Positions 9,943-18,161 of a DNA stretch of 64,000 bases are shown one piece after another. The DNA comes from Ignavibacteriales bacterium (lineage in GTDB: Bacteria; Bacteroidota; Ignavibacteria; Ignavibacteriales; Ignavibacteriaceae), in contig JADJNX010000012.1 in assembly GCA_016714125.1 (NCBI GenBank), positions 1 to 64,000 of the forward strand, in the 5' to 3' direction. The translations under genes and the position numbers were made by a program. The notes beneath the pieces were generated by a model. The model saw nothing but the letters and a program-made list of their open reading frames with translations, was not told the origin of the DNA and searched no databases. Every line of letters begins with the position of its first letter. The first letter of the stretch is position 1.

Positions 9943-11166
9943 TGTTCACCATCCAATCACTTTTAAGCATTCCTTGTTGGATTGCCATTTCAATAACTCT
10001 TTGAGCGCGTTTAACCACTGGTGGGTCGATCATCTTTGTGCCGAGTGAAACAGCTGCAAGCCCTTTTGATAATGCATCCTCAAATGCCATTACGATTTTC
10101 ATCGCCTTTTCAATCTCTTTTGAAGTGGGGGCAAAGGCAGTGTGAATTGGTTGAATCTGGCGTGGATGGATACATCCTTTCCCTTCAAATCCAAAAGATT
10201 TTGATTCAAGGGTGGATTTTACAAGTCCTTCCATGTCACCAACATCGGAGAAAACCGAGTCAATGGCTTGTATTCCGGCAGCTTTGGCAGCATTTACAAC
10301 CTGCATCCGTGCCCAAAAGCTTTCGGTTCCTTCAAGTGTTCTTTCTGCACCGATATCGGCGGTGTAGTCTTCAAGTCCTATGGCAAGGGAACAAACAAGA
10401 TTGGAGGCTTTTGTGATTTCATAAGCATTTATCGCACCTTTGGCGCTCTCGATGATTGGCATAAACCAGATATCACCTGATATTCCATGTTTTGCCTTAA
10501 TTGCCAAAACTTCCTTCTCAACTTCAAGAATCTGTGAAGCCTCTTCAACTTTGGGGATAAGTATCAGATTAACTTTTGCCGGGATCACAAACTTCAGGTC
10601 TTCAAGCCCCATCGGGAGTTGATTGATTCTTACCATCCGTTCGGTTCCGTAGAAATCAACACTTCTGAGGGCATTTCTCACGAGATGGCGTGCAGCATCC
10701 TTTTCATCCGGAGCAACACTGTCTTCAAGGTCAAGAATGATTCCATCCGGTTCATGAAGTCCTGCATTTACGAAAAATTTGGGTTCATTTCCGGGGAGGT
10801 AAAGCCTGCTTCTTCTGAGGTTGTTTTTGCAGTTGGTTTAATATCCTCATGCAAAAAGGGCATAAGATATTCGGATGTAACTGTTGGGTCCATTCGCTTA
10901 ACAGCGGCTTCAAACCTTGCAGCTATAACAAATGGAAGGGCTCCCGCATCCTCGATTGTGATATCAACATTTCCCAAGTTAAAAAATGCACACATCTCTT
11001 CGAGTTGTTTCCTGATCGCAGACCCGTAGAGGTTACCAACTTTTGATTTTATATTGAGGGATGGGGCTCCTGCCCCACCCTCTGATTTTTTTGTTATCTC
11101 GATCCAACAATCGGAGCGAACGGCTGTGCCTCTTTTACCGGCAGAACCAACTAAAATATTTTCCAT
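9929..11166 (-). CDS. citDE: Citrate lyase CitD-CitE fusion (acyl carrier + citryl-ACP lyase), frameshifted
   Basis: The first ~100 residues from 11166 match the citrate lyase acyl carrier subunit (ILVGSAGKRGTAVRSDCWIE at the prosthetic-group region, then IEDAGALPFVIAARFEAAVKR). The frame ends early at 10768, but adding one A in the A-run near 10828 leads directly into the CitE barrel: RRSRLYLPGNEPKFFVNAG, GIILDLEDSVAPDEKDAARH, LILIPKVEEA and FEGKGCIHPRQI. No start codon or ribosome site precedes the CitE part, so one fused ~412-residue protein is the simplest reading. CitE cleaves citryl-ACP to oxaloacetate and acetyl-ACP. The Ser-Ser doublet usual at the CitD attachment site is RS here, so the modified serine should be checked. 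Confidence 0.8.
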
Positions 11167-11168
11167 TT

Positions 11169-12536
11169 TTATACTTTTAACTTATCCATAAATTCAACCG
11201 CTGAGAGATTATCACAATTGAAGATCAACTCTTTAACGGCATCTCTCCTCGATTTATCAAGTTTATCGCCCGAAAGAGCTTCAAATTTATTGTCGAGGTC
11301 TTCCTGAGTCATCGGCTCTCTTGGATCACCTTTTGGATACTCGAGATATTCAGAAAACTCTCTGCCGTCTTTTGTGCGAATTACAGCTTTTGATGGCTGT
11401 TTTGCAGGGAACATCTTCTCAAATTCGAGTGAAGCCTCTCCCTTTATTTTGTCGATGACTTCCCAGATATGTGGATCTTTCATCTTTTCATCGGAGAAAG
11501 AATTGGTGGTGATTTTTTTATCAACAATCGCAGCAGCGATACAATATGGGAGTGAATGATCAGCCGTTTCTCTCGATTCGGGACGATATTTATGAGAATC
11601 AAAAAGGATGTCACATGCTCTTGCAATGGTGGTAACGATCACTTCATCGATATCAGTATAGTTCAGGTCGTTTTTGGTCATTGCCTTCAACACGGCAGTG
11701 ATATGTGTGTGGGTTAATGCTTCGGTTGGAAATGCTTTCATGCTGCACTCGAGGATTTTATATTTAACCCCAAGATCACCAATCAGTTTTTCCATCGCCC
11801 AGCCTTCGCCAAAACATGACATAAAGCCTTCTTTTCCTTCAAAAACAAGTTCTGTTCCTGAATATCCTTTTTTTGCCATCAAAGCGGCAAAAACACCGGT
11901 CTGAACAGCCATCGGGTCAACTGTGTTTTTCATCATTGTAAGTTTTCCGGCAGTGGGACATCCGATTGTGTGGTTGTGGCATCCGTTGATTCCAATAGCA
12001 TTCACCATCTGATCAACGGTCAGACCCAAAACTTTACCTGCTACAATTGGAGAAACAAACTGTGTTAGTGTTGCATGATGCCATTTTCTTTCACGCACAC
12101 CCGGCACTGCAAATTCGCAAAGTCTCTGCTCAAATTCATAAGCAAGAACAATTGCGACAATAACATCTTTCATTGAAGCACCTGCAAGTTCACCGGCGGA
12201 AAGAGCCGCGGGAATGATATCCGACGGATGTGAAGGATCTTCTTTCCAGTAGATATCGTTAAAATCGAGTGCACGAATCATCAATGAGTTGACAAGCGAA
12301 GTGTTTACGGCAGGAAGTTTTGTTCCAAATCCGATCAGTGTGGACTCACCCTTCCCACCCATCTCTTCATAAATTTCGCGCATTATTTTTACGTCTTTGG
12401 TGTTCATGGCACCATAAGCGCAACCGATTGAATCGTATAAATAACGTTTTACTTCGTGTATTACTTCTTTTGGCAGATCTTCATATTTCAGATTCACTGC
12501 AAATTCTGATATAATTCTTGATATTGACTTTTCCAT
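11169..12536 (-). CDS. MmgE/PrpD-family dehydratase
   Basis: A 455-residue protein of the MmgE/PrpD family (2-methylcitrate dehydratase and relatives), full length. Typical features include ALDFNDIYWKEDPSHPSDII in the active-site region, YEFEQRLCEFAVPG, GINGCHNHTIGCPTAGKLTMMKNTVDPM, and KAFPTEALTHTHITAV. Family members dehydrate 2-methylcitrate, and some act on citrate, to give cis-aconitate-type products without an iron-sulphur cluster. In this operon with aconitase, isocitrate dehydrogenase and citrate lyase, citrate is the likelier substrate than methylcitrate, since no methylcitrate synthase or PrpB is visible; that is inference. An AAAGGA ribosome site precedes the start, and citD begins 2 bases after the stop. 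Confidence 0.85.
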   Translation of the reverse strand: MEKSISRIISEFAVNLKYEDLPKEVIHEVKRYLYDSIGCAYGAMNTKDVKIMREIYEEMGGKGESTLIGFGTKLPAVNTSLVNSLMIRALDFNDIYWKEDPSHPSDIIPAALSAGELAGASMKDVIVAIVLAYEFEQRLCEFAVPGVRERKWHHATLTQFVSPIVAGKVLGLTVDQMVNAIGINGCHNHTIGCPTAGKLTMMKNTVDPMAVQTGVFAALMAKKGYSGTELVFEGKEGFMSCFGEGWAMEKLIGDLGVKYKILECSMKAFPTEALTHTHITAVLKAMTKNDLNYTDIDEVIVTTIARACDILFDSHKYRPESRETADHSLPYCIAAAIVDKKITTNSFSDEKMKDPHIWEVIDKIKGEASLEFEKMFPAKQPSKAVIRTKDGREFSEYLEYPKGDPREPMTQEDLDNKFEALSGDKLDKSRRDAVKELIFNCDNLSAVEFMDKLKV

Positions 12537-12783
12537 TTTGTATCCTTTCTAAAAATTGAACCACAGAGAAAATGTAAACGATCAGAGACTCTTTAAAACC
12601 ACAGAGCACACAGAGAGCACAGAGTGGATTTTTACCACTTTATCATAATAGCAAAATATGCTATAATTTACTGTCATTTAATCAACCACAGAGTACTTGG
12701 AGAGAATAGTGAGACTCTCTTAACTCTACTCAGTGAGCTCTGTGTGCTCTGTGGTTTGTTCCCATCTTTATGGTCTAACACAA
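12537..12783. repeat. CCACAGAGC inverted-repeat element in a gap
   Basis: The gap between aconitase and the PrpD-like gene carries AAAACCACAGAGCACACAG near 12596 and its inverse CTCTGTGTGCTCTGTGGTTT near 12734-12753, with degenerate copies inside (CACAGAGTACTTGGAGAG). The arms enclose about 110 AT-rich bases. Two further elements with the same ends occur near 15362-15542 and 43228-43260. Confidence 0.65.
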
Positions 12784-14777
12784 TTATTGTAAGTTATTCT
12801 TAACCCAGTTTTCAAGTCCGCCGGCAACTATAAGTTCCTGGGCAGCCTGACCAACAGCACCAAAGGAATAAACCTTATCACCAACGGTTGCCGTTGAAGC
12901 CCGAAAATCAACTTTTATCTTTAATCCCGGTTTAATACTCGGTTTTCAGATCCATACTTAACCTTCAGTTCACTTACCAATTCAGGCACTTCAATAGTCA
13001 GAAATCCGTTGTTGATCGCATTTCTTTTATAGGTTTCGCTGAATGAACCGGCAATCAACACTGAAATTCCGCGATATTTTAGAGCTGTTGCAGCCTGTTC
13101 ACGCGAACTTCCGGTACCAAAGTTAAAGCCACCAACTATCACATCACCAAATCCGGCAAGTTTCTGGAATTCAGGATCATAATTCTCCATCGCCACTGCT
13201 GCCTGTCCTTCGGGGGTGATGTCATCCTGATATGTGTATTTGCCGGGATAAATTCCATCGGTGTTCAGGTTATCTTGATGACAGAAAATAATCTCTCCTT
13301 CGATCACACCCGGAAAACCTTCAATTATCGGAATCAATGATGAACCATCAGCAACAATTTTTGAACTGTTAACTGTAATACTAAATGGCTCCGAAGTTCC
13401 GAGGTTCTGAGGTTTCGAAGTTCTCCCATCTATAAATCCTGAGATAGCCGACTGAGCAACAACTGCAGGCGAAGCGAGATAGGCGAACGAATCGGGACTT
13501 CCCATTCGGCCCTTAAAATTACGATTTGTGGCAGAGATTCCTGTTTCACCGGCCTCGAGAAGACCCGTTCCCAGTCCTATACAGGGACCACATCCAGGAG
13601 GAAGTGGAACAGCTCCAGCATCCAAAAGAATTTCCCAGTCACCGCGTCTCTCCGATTCTGCCTGCACTTCGCTTGAAGCAGCAGCAACATAAAATTTTAC
13701 ACCATCGGCAATTTTATTACCTTTAAGAACAGAAGCAGCTTCGGCAATATCCTCAACACGACTGTTAACACAAGAAACGAGATAAGCCTTGTCAATTTTG
13801 ATCTTTTTATCAATGAGGGTTGAAACCTTGTTCCAAACTTTAACACCATTAGGACCCGAAACAGCAGGCTCAATTGCACCAAGATCAATTTTAATCTCTT
13901 TTCCATAAAAAGCATCTTCATCAGCCTTAAGGTCAGACATTCCGGCTTTAAGCGATGCGATTGTTTTTTCATTGATTCTTGGATGGATTCCACCTGTTGC
14001 ATCAACATCGGAATTGACACCCTGCAAACCACGTTTTTTCACAAATTCAGCCCGATCAGTCAACCAGTCAATTGTTTCATCATCAACAGGGAAAAGTCCC
14101 ACAAGGGCACCCCACTCGGTGGTCATATTTGCAATTGCAAGCCGTTGATCAATGGTAAGATATTGAACTCCGTCACCGGAAAATTCAACAGCATGGTTAA
14201 GCACTTCATCTTTTGAAAAGTAGCCACAGAGAGTAATAATCAAGTCTTTACCTGTAACTCCTGTTGGCAGTTTTCCACTAAGCACAACTTTTGCCACAGG
14301 GGGAATCTGCCACCAGGTTTTACCCGTTGCCCAGATTGCCGCAGCATCGGTACGAACTACTGGAGTTCCCAAACATCCCATTCCTCCGTACATGTTTGAA
14401 TGACTGTCGGAAGCCACCGCAAGTGCACCGGGGAAAGCATAACCCTCTTCGATCATGATCTGATGTCCAATTCCTCTGCCGGCGGGATAAAAATCGGCAC
14501 CCATTCCGCGTGAAAATTCTTCGATTTTACGATATTTTTCAAGGTTTTTTTCGGTTGTGTCTTGTATGTTGTGATCAAGTGTATTCACAACTTGCCTTGG
14601 ATTGGCAAGTTTTGTGGCGCCCGTTTCCTTGAATTTTGGAATCACAGCACCCGTGTTGTCATGTGTCATCACATGTTTAGGGTGTATCATAACATAGTCA
14701 CCCGACTTAACCATATACCCCTCGGGATAACCCGATGAGTATTTCTGAACGATCTTTTCAACTAAATTTTGTGCCAT
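12784..14777 (-). CDS. Aconitase/homoaconitase-type hydratase, LYS4-like, C-terminal frameshift
   Basis: This single-chain [4Fe-4S] hydratase resembles the homoaconitase/aconitase lineage of fungal LYS4 throughout (MTHDNTGAVIPKFKETGA, DFYPAGRGIGHQIMIEEGYA, DSHSNMYGGMGCLGTPVVRT). Cluster cysteines lie in SCVNSR (about residue 340) and PGCGPCIGLG (about 400). The swivel domain carries FGTGSSREQAATALKYRG. The open frame stops at 12921, but one extra base near 12945 restores a typical ending (IKPGLKIKVDF, VYSFGAVGQAAQELIVAGGL, ENWVKNNLQ) with a stop at 12784. It should interconvert citrate and isocitrate through cis-aconitate. A homocitrate substrate cannot be excluded from sequence, but the operon points to citrate. 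Confidence 0.85.
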
Positions 14778-14791
14778 GATTTCCTCAGGCT

Positions 14792-15346
14792 TTAAAATGG
14801 TTCGAAACTTACAAAATCTGCATGGTGAACAATCAGCGACTCTACAGTTCTGTATCCGAGATCACCCTCTTTTGAATGTGTAGCGATGATATGCTGAATT
14901 TCAGCAGGTAAACCAAATCTGTCAGCAATTGCCAAGCCACTAAAAGGATGTCTGACAAGTTTTCCGGCTGGGGAAGTGATCAATTTGCCATCTTTCATGT
15001 CATATTCAATAAGTTTGCCAACATCAATCAGGATAGCTCCCGAAATCACGAAATCCATGTTGAAGTTGATGGAATCACCAAAGTTGTTTTTCATAATTTT
15101 GGCAATTTCAACAGACAGTTGAACTGCTGTTCTTTTGTGATTCATGAATGAGACATTACAGTCTTTTATCAACAATGAAAATGGAATTACATCCAGATCT
15201 TCGGGTGATAAAACGCTGTTTTCAATCGCATATATCCAGCATTGAAGTGTCTTTTCTCTTATATCGGCATCCTGAATCCATTCGATCTCAGGCCATATTT
15301 TTAAAACTTTTTCTCTCATAATGTATCCGTTGTTTTGTTTTGACAA
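14792..15346 (-). CDS. HD-superfamily protein with an altered HD doublet
   Basis: A 184-residue HD-domain-like protein. The helices and flanking histidines are recognisable (MNHKRTAVQLSVEIA, VRHPFSGLAIADRFGLP, IATHSKEGD, VHHADFV). The metal-binding signature expected as LLHDIGK reads AILIDVGK, so the first histidine is replaced by isoleucine. That makes phosphohydrolase activity doubtful and suggests a regulatory or structural role. It lies between isocitrate dehydrogenase and aconitase, 14 bases upstream of the aconitase start, and so is probably co-transcribed with the citrate genes. Similar small HD proteins beside such genes have no defined role that I know of. Confidence 0.7.
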   Translation of the reverse strand: MSKQNNGYIMREKVLKIWPEIEWIQDADIREKTLQCWIYAIENSVLSPEDLDVIPFSLLIKDCNVSFMNHKRTAVQLSVEIAKIMKNNFGDSINFNMDFVISGAILIDVGKLIEYDMKDGKLITSPAGKLVRHPFSGLAIADRFGLPAEIQHIIATHSKEGDLGYRTVESLIVHHADFVSFEPF

Positions 15347-15361
15347 TAGTTATAAATCAAA

Positions 15362-15542
15362 CTACAGAGCACACAGAGGGCACAGAGAAGGTTTTAGAGG
15401 CCGCGGATACACGCAGATTAGACGGATTAACGCAGAGAAAAACTCTATAATTAATACCTAATACCTAATACCTAATACCCAATACCTAATACCTAATACC
15501 TAATACCTAATACCTAATACCTAAAATAGTGCGCTCTGTGGT
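15362..15542. repeat. Composite repeat element between icd and the HD gene
   Basis: The element begins with ACTACAGAGCACACAGAGG and ends with GTGCGCTCTGTGGTTTT, the same inverted ends as the element at 12.6 kb. Inside are a GCGGATACACGCAGATTAG unit near 15401 and a heptamer array (see separate entry). It lies within the citrate operon and would add a structured ~180-base spacer to the transcript. Confidence 0.6.
15452..15521. repeat. TAATACC heptamer x10
   Basis: Ten consecutive 7-bp units of TAATACC, nine perfect and the fifth beginning with C instead of T. A related but irregular tract (reverse complement TAATACCTGATACTTAATAG) lies near 16838-16866. Simple tandem repeats of this kind change copy number by slippage. 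Confidence 0.9.
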
Positions 15543-15552
15543 TTTAGCGAAA

Positions 15553-16671
15553 TTAAATATAAGCTGCGATTTCCTCAGCCATTTCGAGGGTTTTGGTATC
15601 TCCACCCATATCATAGGTTTTGAATTTACCTTCCTCGATAATGCGAGCAACTGCACTCTCAACCTTAACTGCCAGTTCAGTTTCACCAAGCCATTCAAGC
15701 ATCATTTTTGCAGCAAGAATTGTGGCAATTGGATTCACTTTATACTGACCAAAATATTTGGGAGCTGATCCGTGTGTTGGCTCAAATACAGCAAGTTTTT
15801 TACCGATATTTCCGGAACATCCAAATCCAAGTCCACCAACCATCTGGGCGCACAAATCGGAAATGATATCACCAAACAGATTGGTAGCAACCAAGACATC
15901 ATAATTGTGTGGATTTTTTAACAACCACATAGTGATCGCATCGATGTTGGCATCATCCATCTGAATTTCGGGGAAGTCTTTTTTTACTTCTTTTGCGACA
16001 TCAAAGAAAAGTCCATCAGTTGCTCTAACAACATTGGCTTTATGTATGATGGTAACTTTTTTACGGTTATTCTGGCGGGCAAAGTCGAAGGCAGCTCTGA
16101 TAATCTTCTCAGAACCCTTTTTAGTGTTAATCTTGCAGTTAATTGCATAATCGTCAGCACCAAGTCCGGCAAAAACTGAGAATGGTTTTGAGTGTTTTGC
16201 AAGAACATCAGCTACTTCCTGAGGAACAGGAGCGAACTCAACACCACAATAAAGATCTTCAGTATTCTCTCTGAAAACCACAAGGTCAATGTTGTCTTTG
16301 TAGTTCAAAGCGTTTCCCTTGTATCCTTTTGCGGGACGGAGGCAGTTATACAAGTCGAACATCTGGCGCATTCTAACGATTGGTGACCTGTAAATCAGTC
16401 CTTTGCCTTGAAGTTCAGGGATCAATTCAGCTTCTGAATCTTTTTTAGGTTTTGAAGTGATGGCACCAAACATGGCAGCATCAACATTTTTGAGAAGTTC
16501 AATGGTTCTTGCAGGGAAAGCATCACCTTCGGTTCTCCAAAATTCCCAACCAATGTCTCCATGAATATATTCAGCATCAAGACCTGTTTTGTCCAACACT
16601 ATTTTGGCGGCTTCAAGCACTTCTATGCCAATACCATCGCCCGGCAACCAGGCTATTTTATATTTTGCCAT
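15553..16671 (-). CDS. icd: Isocitrate dehydrogenase-family (beta-decarboxylating) enzyme
   Basis: A 372-residue member of the isocitrate/isopropylmalate/homoisocitrate dehydrogenase family. Visible features include WLPGDGIGIEVLEAA at the N-terminus, the substrate loop YRSPIVRMRQMFDLYNCLRP with the Ser and three Arg expected for tricarboxylate binding, FRENTEDLYCGVEF, the TIIHKANVVRATDGLF helix with its catalytic lysine, NLFGDIISDLCAQMVGGLG with metal-binding aspartates, and FEPTHGSAPKYFGQ near the cofactor site. It should oxidatively decarboxylate isocitrate, or carboxylate 2-oxoglutarate in reverse. Cofactor preference was not determined. A GGAG site precedes the start. It is the first gene of the minus-strand citrate module; homoisocitrate activity is the main alternative. 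Confidence 0.8.
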   Translation of the reverse strand: MAKYKIAWLPGDGIGIEVLEAAKIVLDKTGLDAEYIHGDIGWEFWRTEGDAFPARTIELLKNVDAAMFGAITSKPKKDSEAELIPELQGKGLIYRSPIVRMRQMFDLYNCLRPAKGYKGNALNYKDNIDLVVFRENTEDLYCGVEFAPVPQEVADVLAKHSKPFSVFAGLGADDYAINCKINTKKGSEKIIRAAFDFARQNNRKKVTIIHKANVVRATDGLFFDVAKEVKKDFPEIQMDDANIDAITMWLLKNPHNYDVLVATNLFGDIISDLCAQMVGGLGFGCSGNIGKKLAVFEPTHGSAPKYFGQYKVNPIATILAAKMMLEWLGETELAVKVESAVARIIEEGKFKTYDMGGDTKTLEMAEEIAAYI

Positions 16672-16880
16672 TTTCTCTCCGTATGTATTTTATTTATTGA
16701 TAGTATGCGTAAAAAATTCGAACCATTTGAGCAGATATCTGTGTCAAATTGTTCGAAAATTATAATAAAAGAAATATTTATTTAGGAGAGAAAACTAATG
16801 AGATTTTTAAGAATTACAAAGAGAAAAGAATAAATTCAGGTATTAGCTATTAAGTATCAGGTATTATTTTTTTTACTCTC

Positions 16881-17912
16881 TTACTCATCTTTGTCGTATG
16901 CTTTTCGCATAAAGGCTTCATAGCGGTCTTTTTTGATGATTCCGATTGGACCTGAATAAATTCCTCCCTGCTGGAAGGCATCAAAGATCCTGACTGCGAG
17001 TATGTTTGGCCTGTCGGTTCGGATAAGTCCGTTTGGAATGACATAAACTCTGTTCTGCATCCACTCTTCCGATTGAATATATTCAATTTTAGGATTATTA
17101 ATTCTCCCTGTGGCGCCAATCAGTTTTCCATTGAGGTATACTTCATCATAATCGTCGATTTTACCAAGAAGCAGAAGAAGTGCGGCCTTTGAGTCTTTGT
17201 CCTTGTAATCAAATTTTATCCGGTACCATGCATACCCTTCAAACTCAGAAAAACCCTGATTTTCAAGATAAGAAGGAACAATTACATCCTTCCATGCACT
17301 GTCCGCAATATCATCGTTGATGTATGCAGCCGAATCCCCAGTCATAAATTTCCAATTCCCCTCAAGTTCAAAATCGGGAGAGATAACGGTTTCATTTTCA
17401 AAAATTCCGGGGTCCCCCGACATAATCCCACCCTCAAGCTGGGCATCATAAACCCTGACTGCAACTACATTTTTTGAAGTAAAATTCACCAAAGACGAGG
17501 GGAGATAATAAATTCGGTAAGCGTTGTAAGCTGTTTTATAGTCAGGAGGAAAATTACCCGAAGTGCCTATCTTTACACCATTAAAATAGACTTCGTCAAC
17601 ATCATCAATGTATCCTAAATGAAGGGAAAGGTTTTTTTTAGCAAGAGCTGTGGAGCCCTCAAAAGTAACACGATACCAGGCATATCCGTTGTAGCCATGG
17701 AATCCTTGGTTTTCCCATGATGAAGGAACCTTAATCTTATCCCATTTGCTGTCATCAAAATCGATCGCCGACCATGCAGAATCGTCACCTATCTGAAACT
17801 TCCAATTGGTAGATAAATCCACAAGTTTATCATTCCCCGGTTCAACGACAACTTCATCGCAACCGCTAAACAACAAAACAGCCGACATCAACAACACATA
17901 AACAATTCGCAT
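16881..17912 (-). CDS. Lipoprotein with two galactose-binding-like jelly-roll domains
   Basis: A 343-residue lipoprotein (lipobox FSGC at residues 15-18) made of two similar ~150-residue modules. Each has NWKF..GD, WKDVIVPSYLENQGF or IKVPSSWENQGFHGYNG, YAWYR, a DEVYLNG / DEVYFNG turn, and AVRIFDA or AVRVYDA. This is the sugar-binding jelly roll found at the start of family 2 glycoside hydrolases and sialate O-acetylesterases, but no catalytic domain follows. It probably binds glycans or acts as a surface adaptor. The duplication within the protein is clear, and no partner enzyme is adjacent. Confidence 0.8.
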   Translation of the reverse strand: MRIVYVLLMSAVLLFSGCDEVVVEPGNDKLVDLSTNWKFQIGDDSAWSAIDFDDSKWDKIKVPSSWENQGFHGYNGYAWYRVTFEGSTALAKKNLSLHLGYIDDVDEVYFNGVKIGTSGNFPPDYKTAYNAYRIYYLPSSLVNFTSKNVVAVRVYDAQLEGGIMSGDPGIFENETVISPDFELEGNWKFMTGDSAAYINDDIADSAWKDVIVPSYLENQGFSEFEGYAWYRIKFDYKDKDSKAALLLLLGKIDDYDEVYLNGKLIGATGRINNPKIEYIQSEEWMQNRVYVIPNGLIRTDRPNILAVRIFDAFQQGGIYSGPIGIIKKDRYEAFMRKAYDKDE

Positions 17913-18055
17913 TCACTTCACCGGATTAATTATTAATGATCTCCACCACAAAGATAAATGTTTGTCTTCTTTTAAGTTTCATAACGCAGTAAAACCTTGT
18001 AAAAAAATGTCATTGAAGGGGGATTTTAATGTGACTATTTCCCCGGTTTCGCCTT

Positions 18056-18090
18056 GCAGACGGCAATCGAGGACGATTACCACTCCTCAC
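18056..18090 (+). repeat. Left copy of a 35-bp inverted repeat flanking the DUF5916 gene
   Basis: It begins GCAGACGGCAATCGAGGACG and ends TACCACTCCTCAC. The right copy at 21060-21094 is its reverse complement with one mismatch. It shares the CAGACGGCAATCG core with the repeats near 8 kb and 63.8 kb. Confidence 0.85.
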
Positions 18091-18109
18091 TCTTACGAAT
18101 AAAATCTAC

Positions 18110-18147
18110 AAAAAAAGGCTGCCCCTTCTCGAGACAGCCTTTTTTTA
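18110..18147 (-). terminator. Rho-independent terminator
   Basis: AAAAAAGGCTGCC and GAGACAGCCTTTTTTT form a GC-rich stem with an A-run on one side and a T-run on the other. It lies 15 bases past the stop of the minus-strand DUF5916 gene. Confidence 0.8.
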
Positions 18148-18161
18148 ATTTTAATCAGGTT

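Noticed and set aside
15452..15521. CRISPR array
   Set aside because: The 7-bp units are contiguous with no spacers; this is a simple tandem repeat.
11169..16671. Lysine biosynthesis through homocitrate (aminoadipate pathway)
   Set aside because: The aconitase is LYS4-like and the dehydrogenase could be homoisocitrate-type, but no homocitrate synthase or Lys genes are present and citrate lyase genes are in the same operon.
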